Below are positions 1 through 5,209 of a DNA stretch of 7,570 bases, one piece after another. Numbering within the stretch: position 1 is the stretch's first letter; each line of letters opens with the position of its first letter. This DNA is from an uncultured Candidatus Saccharibacteria bacterium (GTDB lineage Bacteria > Patescibacteria > Saccharimonadia > Saccharimonadales > 2-12-FULL-41-12). The position numbers were made by a program, and so were the translations under genes. The notes below the pieces were generated by a model. It was not told the origin of the DNA, made no database searches, and worked only from the letters and a program-made list of their open reading frames with translations. Where the stretch lies: positions 1 to 7,570 of the forward strand of contig CAMLDK010000046.1 of the NCBI GenBank assembly GCA_946478995.1, read 5' to 3'.

Positions 1-1
1 A

Positions 2-151
2 TTCTATGTAGCTGGCAGAAGAGACGAACAGCAAGTGTTAAGAACAGCGGCCGACATACAGGTAGAAGAAGAATATAAGGATTTATTCTTAGAGCTTGCC
101 GGGGACTTCAATATCAGCTCAACTATGGTCCGTGACTTTAACGGCCAATAA
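2..151 (+). CDS. 3' end of a possible nucleotidyltransferase-fold protein (partial)
   Basis: An open frame enters from the left edge and encodes 49 residues before TAA at 149-151, followed directly by an in-frame TAG (tandem stops). The start lies outside the window. The tail is acidic and probably helical, with VEEEYKDLFLELAGDF at about residues 21-36 of the visible part, then NISSTMVRDF. The ISST-x-V-R element resembles the C-terminal ISSS/T-x-(I/V)-R motif of CoaD/NadD-type nucleotidyltransferases, which contacts the nucleotide phosphates. That is the only basis for the family suggestion. In those families another 15-30 residues usually follow the motif, whereas here the protein ends five residues after VR, so it would be a short or divergent member. 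It converges on coaD, itself a nucleotidyltransferase. The frame looks coding, and the opposite-strand frame here has no recognisable content. The family call is tentative. Confidence 0.5.
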   Translation, partial: FYVAGRRDEQQVLRTAADIQVEEEYKDLFLELAGDFNISSTMVRDFNGQ

Positions 152-177
152 TAGCTTATGCTTGCACATGACTGTCT

Positions 178-210
178 AAAAAACACCCAATGTCATCTAA
201 GATGACGGGT
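178..210 (-). terminator. Second rho-independent-like terminator downstream of coaD
   Basis: Read on the minus strand, ACCC (210-207) pairs with GGGT (188-185). GTCATCT (206-200) pairs with AGATGAC (198-192), with a three-base ATT bulge on the 3' arm. The innermost pairs must open to make a loop. A G and then six T (183-178) follow. The plus strand has no T-run after the same hairpin, so it fits leftward transcription. It lies about 57 bases beyond the first coaD terminator and looks like a backup, protecting the convergent gene at 2-151. Confidence 0.55.
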
Positions 211-266
211 ATAGATGCTTTAAGAAAAGAATTGATTTAAAACAAAACTTGAAGCTAGATTTTTAC

Positions 267-289
267 AAAAATTACCGATTTTCCGGTAA
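267..289 (-). terminator. coaD terminator overlapping its stop codon
   Basis: On the minus strand TTACCG (289-284) and CGGTAA (277-272) form a 6-bp stem around a GAAAAT loop, followed at once by five T (271-267). The TAA stop of coaD is the last triplet of the 3' arm, so the coding end and terminator are superimposed. The stem is short but perfectly paired, and the U-tract is well placed. Confidence 0.6.
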
Positions 290-838
290 GCGGGGAAGTA
301 TGGCTTCGAAAACAGGCGCCGGAACTAACGACTGAATTCTTTCAGCCCTTAAAGCCACTCCATTCATACCCATTAAACCTCGGACTAAACTGGATTCCGC
401 CTGTTCAAATCCGGGCAATGTATGGAACGTTTGAGTATCAACAAATTCTGCGGAACCACTATCGATGCCTACACTTGTCTGGACATGGACGTTCTGATTA
501 AAAAGCTTGACTTCTTCTAAAAAGTCATCGACACTACGATCACCCCTTATCATCATGGTAGCTCCAAGTTCCCTAGCATGATCAACCGTTAAGCCTTCGT
601 CAAAGGAAATAACTCCTGCAAATTCATCAATATGACCGAGCGAAGCTTCAATAAGCTCTTTTCGTTCATCGACACTGAATAATGGTTTCTTTGCCGGATT
701 AATAGCTATGCCCATAAACAACCGGTCTAATCCACGAGCCGCTCTCTCGGCTATGTTCACGTGGCCTATATGTATCGGATCAAAAGATCCGGGATATAAT
801 CCAATTACTTCTTTTCCTGCTTCAGCTGGTGCTGCCAT
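272..838 (-). CDS. coaD: Phosphopantetheine adenylyltransferase (CoaD), divergent
   Basis: CoaD transfers AMP from ATP to 4'-phosphopantetheine, giving dephospho-CoA, the penultimate step of coenzyme A synthesis in the cytosol. The 188-residue product has the family layout: YPGSFDPIHIGH at residues 15-26 with the H-x-G-H nucleotidyltransferase signature, FSVDERKEL near 54-62, GLTVDHARELGA at 82-93, RGDRSVDDF at 98-106 (standard family form RGLRxVxDF) and ESSLVR at 148-153 (usually ISSSLVR). It is longer than the usual roughly 160 residues, with extra residues at the N-terminus and a divergent segment around 121-147. I chose ATG at 838 because AGGAG lies seven bases upstream; an in-frame TTG at 853 would sit on the far side of that site. 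The gene diverges from coaE, the next enzyme of the pathway. A related NadD-like activity cannot be excluded, but the motif order fits CoaD best. Confidence 0.85.
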   Translation of the reverse strand: MAAPAEAGKEVIGLYPGSFDPIHIGHVNIAERAARGLDRLFMGIAINPAKKPLFSVDERKELIEASLGHIDEFAGVISFDEGLTVDHARELGATMMIRGDRSVDDFLEEVKLFNQNVHVQTSVGIDSGSAEFVDTQTFHTLPGFEQAESSLVRGLMGMNGVALRAERIQSLVPAPVFEAILPRLPENR

Positions 839-845
839 CTCAACT

Positions 846-850
846 CTCCT
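846..850 (-). promoter_or_regulatory. Ribosome binding site of coaD
   Basis: AGGAG on the minus strand (plus-strand ctcct) lies seven bases before the ATG at 838-836. It decides the start, because the upstream TTG at 853-851 would place this site inside the coding region. Confidence 0.65.
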
Positions 851-867
851 CAATAAATGTCTTTAAA

Positions 868-896
868 ATTTTACAATAAACTAGATACTTACGCAA
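868..896 (-). promoter_or_regulatory. Possible coaD promoter
   Basis: On the minus strand TTGCGT (896-891) and TAAAAT (873-868) are separated by 17 bases. The -10 element matches the sigma-70 consensus at five of six positions, but the -35 matches only the first three. Transcription would begin near 861, leaving a leader of about 22 bases that contains the AGGAG site. It is plausible by position, though the region is AT-rich and other -10-like hexamers occur nearby. Confidence 0.35.
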
Positions 897-903
897 TAAA
901 CTA
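874..903. repeat. Direct repeat CAATAAACTA in the coaD/coaE spacer
   Basis: CAATAAACTA occurs at 874-883 and 894-903, start to start 20 bases, about two helical turns. A related AAACTATA follows at 923-930, and AAACTATA also begins at 898, inside and beyond the second copy. The second copy runs into the palindrome ACTATAGT (900-907). The position between divergent pathway genes would suit an operator. In such AT-rich sequence, chance similarity or overlapping promoter elements are equally possible. Confidence 0.35.
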
Positions 904-926
904 TAGTAATTTATTTCAGATTAAAC

Positions 927-932
927 TATAAT
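927..932 (+). promoter_or_regulatory. Possible coaE -10 element
   Basis: A perfect TATAAT lies 12 bases before the coaE ATG at 945. No convincing -35 hexamer sits 16-18 bases upstream. If used, transcription would start near 939-940, giving a leader of about five bases with no room for a Shine-Dalgarno site, which agrees with none being visible before 945. Confidence 0.4.
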
Positions 933-944
933 CTAAAGAATTTT

Positions 945-1571
945 ATGAGCAGAGAGATTGATCCGGCAATAGCTATGTTTGAGCTTACCGGCGGTATGGG
1001 ATCGGGTAAGTCAACTACTGGTGAAATCCTTGAGTCCTTTGGAGCGCAGGTAATTGATACGGATAAAGTAGCGGCAGAACTGCAGGAGTCAGGGGAAAGG
1101 CCGGCCTTAGCACCTATGATAGAGATACTGGGGGAGGAGATCATTGGAGGTGACGGCAAGCTGGATAGGGCAAAAGCCGGAGAAATCATGTTTGCAGACC
1201 CTGATTTAGTAAAAGCGATAAATGAAGCGCTGCATCCGATGGTTTGGGACGCCACATTAGCAAAAGTAGCGGATCTTAGCGGAGGCTCTATAGCTGTTGT
1301 AGAAGTCCCGGTACCCGACCTTGAGCATGGGAAGATTATGGACGGCATAGTATCGGTGATAACTCCAGTAGAAAAAACTATTGAACGTCTAGCGACAGGC
1401 AAAAGAAAAATTGCCCCGGAGATAGCAAGTCAACGTATAAATGAGCAAATAAGCAACGAAGAAAGAATAGCTATGTCGGACTTCGTGATAATAAATGATG
1501 GAAGTCTTGAAGATCTTCATGCGAATACTGCAGAAGCCTGGGAATGGATGCAACGCCAGGCTCAACGGTAA
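945..1571 (+). CDS. coaE: Dephospho-CoA kinase (CoaE)
   Basis: CoaE phosphorylates the 3'-hydroxyl of dephospho-CoA with ATP, completing coenzyme A. The 208-residue product shows the P-loop TGGMGSGKST at residues 15-24, DTD at 38-40 (family D-x-D acceptor-site region), LHPMV at 96-100, RINEQIS at 164-170 and FVIINDGS at 180-187 before a helical tail, all in family order. The usual VPLLFE stretch of the CoA-binding region is replaced by VPVPDLEHG near 121-129. The segment 148-155 (RLATGKRK) lacks the common ARxG lid pattern, so this is a divergent member. ATG 945 gives about ten residues more than usual before the P-loop strand. ATG 975 would give the typical MFELTGG beginning, but neither start has a good Shine-Dalgarno site. 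The gene diverges from coaD and converges on the K+ channel gene. Confidence 0.88.
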   Translation: MSREIDPAIAMFELTGGMGSGKSTTGEILESFGAQVIDTDKVAAELQESGERPALAPMIEILGEEIIGGDGKLDRAKAGEIMFADPDLVKAINEALHPMVWDATLAKVADLSGGSIAVVEVPVPDLEHGKIMDGIVSVITPVEKTIERLATGKRKIAPEIASQRINEQISNEERIAMSDFVIINDGSLEDLHANTAEAWEWMQRQAQR

Positions 1572-1680
1572 GCCATTGCGCAGCTTTGCTCGCATTGAGC
1601 GTAGCCGGCAAATACCTGAACGGCAAATCTTAATCTAAATAAATGGTCGCTAAAAGTTTATTTCTTGTTTTTTGTTTTAT
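1572..1680. other. Convergent junction of coaE and the K+ channel gene
   Basis: The 86-bp spacer and the first bases of the facing gene hold only weak structures. GCTC-GCATT-GAGC (1588-1600) is a 4-bp hairpin without a T-run. AAATAAA (1637-1643) could pair with TTTATTT (1657-1663), followed on the plus strand by a T-rich tract (1666-1680) that is also the lysine-rich C-terminus of the channel gene. The second could end coaE transcription, but an all-A/T stem with a 13-base loop is poor support. Confidence 0.2.
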
Positions 1681-1975
1681 TTTGCAAACGTTTTTGGCCC
1701 GCGCGGCGCACTACGGTTGAAGCAAAAGTAGCTATCAGGCCGATTCCAAAAAGCACATAGAAAACGGTAAATATCTTTCCCGCGTCCGTATGAGGCGTAA
1801 TATCGCCATAGCCTACGGTAGCCACCGTGATCACGCTGAAATATACGGCGTCGATCCATTTCAGGTCTTCAACCAGATGATAAAAAATGCTGGCAGTGCC
1901 GATCATAATCAAAGAAGCCGATACTAGAAGATGATAACTGTATTCTTCAATCGTGTCTTTGGGCGATTGGTTCAT
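1658..1975 (-). CDS. Minimal two-helix potassium channel
   Basis: This 105-residue inner-membrane protein is predicted to form a tetrameric K+-selective pore. It has TM1 at about residues 14-34, a pore helix at about 41-52, the complete selectivity filter TVGYGD at 53-58, and TM2 at about 67-89. It ends in a short basic tail rich in Arg, Lys and Gln. This is the KcsA/Ion_trans_2 core with no RCK/TrkA-N or other regulatory domain and no voltage sensor. ATG 1975 follows the ClC stop by 18 bases, so it is probably the last gene of a leftward three-gene unit, although no clear Shine-Dalgarno site precedes it. Co-expression with a chloride transporter would let K+ and Cl- move as an electrically balanced pair; that role is inferred from context. 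Confidence 0.9.
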   Translation of the reverse strand: MNQSPKDTIEEYSYHLLVSASLIMIGTASIFYHLVEDLKWIDAVYFSVITVATVGYGDITPHTDAGKIFTVFYVLFGIGLIATFASTVVRRAGQKRLQNKTKNKK

Positions 1976-1993
1976 AGTTTTGATTTTAACATC

Positions 1994-3121
1994 TTATTTG
2001 CTGGATTTTATGTGACTACCTGGAATCTTATACCGTTCGGAAACCGACCCTACAAGCATACCGCCGGCCACGCCAAGCAGTACGCTCGGCAAGCCGGCAG
2101 TACCGCTGAAAGCTATCGCCAGTAAACCGGCGATAACCGGCTTCTTCAGGGTTATCGTAAGCAGGCCCGCCAAAGACGCCGCGACGATCAAGCTGGTCGA
2201 GCCGGTGAATAGATAACTAAACGCCAAGCCTACAGCCGAACCTGCGAACAAAGCCGGAAAGATGGGCCCGCCAAAAAAACCGCTCCGCAGCAGTATGTCA
2301 GTCGACAGCAGTTTGGCAAGGGCTAAGGCTAATAGACCGGCAAAAGACATCCCGCCGGCTGAAGCCGCCAAAGCCGGCAAAACGTATTGTCCGCTGAACA
2401 TGGTCAGCGGTGCCGCAAAAACCAATACTGCGACCAGTGAAGATCCTAATAGCGCTTTCTTGACGGGCTTTTTATCAAACCTGGCAAACAGAGGTTCCAG
2501 CAGGAACGTAATATAGCCGGAAAGTACGGCCATAAGGGCGCCTGCGATGCCAAGCACTAAGGCTAAGGGCAATACAGCCAAGTCAGGTATGGATGCCGGC
2601 ACGCCAAAACTGCCGTCGGATGAGTGCCCGACCAAAATAAAAAACCCGCCCAGCATACCTACGAGACTGCTAACCCCCATGGCTTTTCTTATTTTCAGCT
2701 CGCTTTTGCTTTTTTCGGCCAGCCAGCTTGATCCGCCGGCACTAGCTACGGTCGAGGGAGCTTCCGGTCCCAAACTGGCTCCGCTTACTACCGAAATAAA
2801 ACTTATCAGAAGTGTCCTTGGAGCATCCCGCCAGGCAATGCCGCCCTTTTGACTGACCTGTTCTACGATAGCCTCCAAGCCGCCGAGTACTCCGCCGAAA
2901 TATTTGCTGACCAGGCCGACTATAAGACCGGCAAATATCAACGCTAAAGGGGCAATAAAGCTTCTTTTAGGATCGGTCGTATCCAAGCCGAAGAAATCTC
3001 CCCACACTAAACCGATAGTTTCATTAAAGAAAACCACTAAAGCTATGGTGGCCAGGCCGCCGAAAAGACCGCTGATTATAATCAGCAGATCTTTCTTTAT
3101 AGCGGATTGTTGTTTCTTCAC
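1994..3121 (-). CDS. ClC-family chloride channel / H+ antiporter-like protein
   Basis: A 375-residue polytopic membrane protein with about ten hydrophobic helices and the overall ClC pattern. LGPEAP at residues 117-122 aligns with LGREGP of classical ClC proteins and keeps the external gating glutamate (E120), while the neighbouring Arg and Gly are replaced. GGPIFPALFAG at 284-294 matches the GGIFAPxL chloride-binding helix start. The GSGIP motif, which carries the central serine, appears as GGVLGG near 76-81, so ion selectivity may differ. It is shorter than typical ClC proteins (400-470) and has no CBS domains, rather like the YfeO-type branch. The start is GTG at 3121-3119, overlapping the upstream TGA in GTGA, which implies translational coupling. 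ClC antiporters support acid resistance and ion balance in bacteria. Whether this one transports chloride, fluoride or another anion cannot be read from sequence alone. Confidence 0.85.
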   Translation of the reverse strand: MKKQQSAIKKDLLIIISGLFGGLATIALVVFFNETIGLVWGDFFGLDTTDPKRSFIAPLALIFAGLIVGLVSKYFGGVLGGLEAIVEQVSQKGGIAWRDAPRTLLISFISVVSGASLGPEAPSTVASAGGSSWLAEKSKSELKIRKAMGVSSLVGMLGGFFILVGHSSDGSFGVPASIPDLAVLPLALVLGIAGALMAVLSGYITFLLEPLFARFDKKPVKKALLGSSLVAVLVFAAPLTMFSGQYVLPALAASAGGMSFAGLLALALAKLLSTDILLRSGFFGGPIFPALFAGSAVGLAFSYLFTGSTSLIVAASLAGLLTITLKKPVIAGLLAIAFSGTAGLPSVLLGVAGGMLVGSVSERYKIPGSHIKSSK

Positions 3122-4002
3122 TTGCTTTGAGCAGTCTTGGATTTATTGCTTATGCGATAAATACTAACTGCTTTTATAATAAGCGCCGCCGCGCAAACTG
3201 CCAAACCTATTATGATTAGAATAAAAGTCTGATTGTTGAATGTTGAGATAAAACTGTCATAAAGATTACCGGCGACTACCCGCACATTCGGATCCTGGAT
3301 AGGCCCGAGCGCCACCGGCCGGAAAAGGGGACCTATAAGCAGTGCGGCCGAACCGACAATTATCAGAGCCGCTCCCTGGACGGCCATTATCGACAAATAG
3401 TTTTTTAAATTCCTAAAATACGGATAGGCAAGAAGTATAACTGCCGCAAGGAAAGTCAGCGGAGCTAAAAAATTCATAGCGATGCCGTAGTTATAAAAGT
3501 CAGGAATATTCTTTTCTTCGATAATCACTATCTGATCTGGTATGCCCTCCAGTTTTTGCTGAACGTTTCCGGCGGCTTCATCCCGCCCTGAAACTTCCAC
3601 CAATCTGTTTATGACATTTTTAGAGCCGGCCAGATTAATGACTACATCCTGCTGGTCCGCAGACGTCAGATAGATCTGAAGTTTTGAAACGCTTTTGGAC
3701 AGGACCGTTTCAAGCCTATCTCCGTCCAGCAGGCCGCTGATAAGTTTTATCAGACTGTCGTCAACGACGTTCTGGATCTTGGGGTGATTACTAAGCGCTT
3801 CGTCGACTATCTTGGCGGCCATGGCGTCGCGGCTGGACTGGGAAGTAATGGAGTTAACCGCCGTTTCGCTGAAAGCTTGGGTATTGAAAATCTGCCGGTT
3901 GATCCATATGGCCGAGTTGGAAACTAAAAGTAAAAGTCCGGCTATAACGCAGGTTATGATCAGACTTTTCTTGGATACTCCTTGCTTCGTCGTTTCCGGC
4001 AT
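3118..4002 (-). CDS. Unrecognised four-helix membrane protein with large extracytoplasmic domain
   Basis: I do not recognise a named family. The 294-residue product has a short basic N-terminus, TM1 at about residues 13-35, and a roughly 140-residue hydrophilic, probably helical domain (36-175). Three more hydrophobic segments follow at about 176-196, 202-225 and 259-279, then a Lys/Ser-rich tail. The IWINRQIFNTQAFSE start of the soluble region and its repeated short helices recall uncharacterised actinobacterial integral membrane proteins; that is an impression, not a match. I chose ATG 4002 because GGAGG lies six bases upstream and a TATAAT promoter overlaps the alternative ATG at 4029. Its TGA overlaps the GTG start of the ClC gene, so it leads the leftward operon and may be a partner or sensor for the transporter. 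Confidence 0.75.
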   Translation of the reverse strand: MPETTKQGVSKKSLIITCVIAGLLLLVSNSAIWINRQIFNTQAFSETAVNSITSQSSRDAMAAKIVDEALSNHPKIQNVVDDSLIKLISGLLDGDRLETVLSKSVSKLQIYLTSADQQDVVINLAGSKNVINRLVEVSGRDEAAGNVQQKLEGIPDQIVIIEEKNIPDFYNYGIAMNFLAPLTFLAAVILLAYPYFRNLKNYLSIMAVQGAALIIVGSAALLIGPLFRPVALGPIQDPNVRVVAGNLYDSFISTFNNQTFILIIIGLAVCAAALIIKAVSIYRISNKSKTAQSK

Positions 4003-4008
4003 GGTCGA

Positions 4009-4013
4009 CCTCC
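4009..4013 (-). promoter_or_regulatory. Ribosome binding site deciding the 4002 start
   Basis: GGAGG on the minus strand (plus cctcc) ends six bases before ATG 4002. The upstream ATG at 4029 has an even better-looking AAGGAGG (4049-4043), but 13 bases away, which is too far. That second site also lies inside the probable promoter spacer and would not be transcribed from it. Confidence 0.6.
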
Positions 4014-4027
4014 GACTAATACTTGTC

Positions 4028-4055
4028 ATTATAGTGGGTGCACCTCCTTAAGCAA
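4028..4055 (-). promoter_or_regulatory. Promoter of the leftward ion-transport operon
   Basis: On the minus strand TTGCTT (4055-4050) and a perfect TATAAT (4033-4028) are spaced by 16 bases. Transcription would start near 4021, giving a leader of about 20 bases with the GGAGG site before ATG 4002. It is back-to-back with the rightward promoter; the two -35 elements are 25 bases apart. Confidence 0.5.
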
Positions 4056-4080
4056 GCATAAGCATTATTATTTTTCCTTA

Positions 4081-4109
4081 TTGACTCTAAAGCAAAGGCG
4101 TGGGATTAT
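4081..4109 (+). promoter_or_regulatory. Promoter of the DUF7144-HdeD unit
   Basis: TTGACT (4081-4086) matches the -35 consensus at five of six positions. Seventeen bases on, GATTAT (4104-4109) matches the -10 at four of six and is preceded by TG at 4101-4102, an extended -10. Transcription would start near 4116, about 18 bases before ATG 4134 and just ahead of the AAGGAGG site at 4123-4129. Confidence 0.5.
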
Positions 4110-4133
4110 AAAAATATTAAATAAGGAGGGTAT

Positions 4134-4526
4134 ATGGCTCAAGGTCAACCATCAGGGTGGGTTGGCTGGGTGTATTTTGCTGGCTTTTTAATGCTGGCTC
4201 AAGGTGCATTCCAGGCATTTTTAGGAGTGCTCGCACTCGTCAATAACAACGTATATGTAGTGGGGGAGAACAACATAGTTGCTTTCAACTTCACGGCGTG
4301 GGGCTGGATCCACATAGCGTTGGGCGCACTGCTTATAACAGCCGCGGCAGCGGTATTTTCCGGCAAAATGTGGGGCAGAGTGATAGGTGCTATCATGGTG
4401 ACTTTTTCACTTCTAGCAAACCTCGCCTTCCTGCCGGCCTATCCTATATGGTCAATACTTCTTGTATCGCTTGATACCGTCTTGCTATACGCACTATTGG
4501 TCCGCGGCGACGAAGCTGCAAAATAA
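4134..4526 (+). CDS. DUF7144-type four-helix membrane protein
   Basis: A 130-residue inner-membrane protein of unknown function. Four hydrophobic helices lie at about residues 9-36, 56-75, 82-100 and 103-123. The family-like landmarks are GWVYFAGFLML at 11-21, FTAWGWIH at 53-60 opening TM2, and NLAFLPAYPIWS at 96-107 between TM3 and TM4. These match what I recall of the DUF7144 family, common in actinobacteria. The start is firm: AAGGAGG at 4123-4129 lies four bases before ATG, and the family GWVYFAG begins shortly after. The HdeD-like gene follows after 23 bases with its own strong Shine-Dalgarno site, so the two form an operon. No catalytic residue is apparent, so a structural or stress-linked membrane role is the most that can be inferred. 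Confidence 0.8.
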   Translation: MAQGQPSGWVGWVYFAGFLMLAQGAFQAFLGVLALVNNNVYVVGENNIVAFNFTAWGWIHIALGALLITAAAAVFSGKMWGRVIGAIMVTFSLLANLAFLPAYPIWSILLVSLDTVLLYALLVRGDEAAK

Positions 4527-4549
4527 CAAAGTCATAAGGAGGATAAATT

Positions 4550-5092
4550 ATGGCAAACTTAGCAACTAAAGACCTTTGGGGAGTAGTACTCTTCCGAGGC
4601 ATCGCGGCCTTGCTGTTCGGCATCGCGGCGGTTTTCTGGCCGGGAATTACCTTGGTCACTTTGGTGTATTTATTCAGCGCTTACGTGCTGGCCAGCGGTT
4701 TGATCACGCTTGTTTCAAGCCTTGTCTCGAGCGATGAGACCTGGACCAGCAGATTGCTGCTTATGGTCGTGGCCGTTATAGAGATCGGTGTCGGTGTCTA
4801 CCTGCTAAGGCATCCTACCGTTACATTCGCGACTCTTATATTGCTGATCGGCTTCGTACTGATCATCCGGGGAGTCATCGATGTAGTCGGAGGGCTCTTT
4901 GTCTCAGGAATCAGCGCTACACATAAGCTGATCACCATAGCCGGAGGCGCGCTTGCCGCGATAGTCGGCGTAGTAATGCTATTCCAGCCTGCAGCCTCAG
5001 GCGTAGCCTTCGTCTGGATCCTAGGGCTTTACGCTTTGATCGTAGGACCTTTGCTGATAGCACTGTCGCTGGATCTTAAAAACTCAAAATAA
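4550..5092 (+). CDS. HdeD-like DUF308 membrane protein
   Basis: A 180-residue protein with six hydrophobic helices at about residues 11-29, 33-57, 67-85, 91-113, 127-145 and 150-173. It looks like three tandem helix hairpins. In each, a glycine-rich helix ends in a proline turn (FWPG at 29-32, RHPT at 87-90, FQPA at 145-148) and a second helix returns. This is the DUF308/HdeD pattern. In Escherichia coli, HdeD is an inner-membrane protein linked to acid resistance at high cell density; its biochemical activity is unknown. AAGGAGG (4536-4542) lies seven bases before ATG 4550, so the start is secure. It is the second and last gene of the unit, and a strong hairpin terminator follows 22 bases after its stop. 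The family call is firmer than the acid-stress role. Confidence 0.82.
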   Translation: MANLATKDLWGVVLFRGIAALLFGIAAVFWPGITLVTLVYLFSAYVLASGLITLVSSLVSSDETWTSRLLLMVVAVIEIGVGVYLLRHPTVTFATLILLIGFVLIIRGVIDVVGGLFVSGISATHKLITIAGGALAAIVGVVMLFQPAASGVAFVWILGLYALIVGPLLIALSLDLKNSK

Positions 5093-5114
5093 AATAACAT
5101 TAACATAAAAATAT

Positions 5115-5150
5115 AAGAAGACCTTCTTAAATGGAGGTCTTCTTTAATTT
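5115..5150 (+). terminator. Rho-independent terminator after the HdeD-like gene
   Basis: AAGAAGACCT (5115-5124) pairs perfectly with AGGTCTTCTT (5135-5144). A T-G and a C-G pair can extend the stem inward, leaving a TTAAAT loop. The tail TAATTT (5145-5150) is a weak U-tract, but the last stem bases are also T. It closes the DUF7144-HdeD unit. Confidence 0.75.
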
Positions 5151-5209
5151 GGCAATAGCTGTTTAAACTGCTTTTGTATAGTTACGGATTCGATGATATT
5201 TTTAGCTGA

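Noticed and set aside
4..186. Minus-strand open frame of about 60 codons at the left edge
   Set aside because: It is antisense to a better plus-strand frame ending in tandem stops, has no recognisable content and crosses the A-run of a terminator.
839..853. TTG at 853 as the coaD start
   Set aside because: The Shine-Dalgarno AGGAG at 850-846 lies downstream of it and is correctly spaced for ATG 838.
926..1402. Long minus-strand frame opposite coaE
   Set aside because: It is a shadow of coaE: low-complexity Ser/Pro/Ile-rich product with no ribosome binding site, while coaE has clear family motifs.
2262..3167. Several plus-strand frames opposite the ClC gene
   Set aside because: They are antisense shadows of a strongly conserved membrane protein, with Lys/Pro-rich products and no start signals.
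154..4063. 12-base match GCTTATGCTTGC at 154-165 (+) and 4063-4052 (-)
   Set aside because: A few 12-base matches are expected by chance in a window of this size, and nothing else around the two sites agrees.
4003..4133. Riboswitch (for example fluoride-type) ahead of the ClC operon
   Set aside because: The predicted leader is only about 20 bases, and I see no pseudoknot-like or conserved riboswitch pattern in the spacer.
3982..4191. Plus-strand frame spanning the divergent spacer
   Set aside because: It runs through both promoters and overlaps the well-supported DUF7144 start in another frame, with no coding character.
5149..5182. TTGGCA and TATAGT as a promoter for the CAP gene
   Set aside because: The spacing is 22 bases, too long for a sigma-70 promoter, and no better -35 is present, so no promoter is called.
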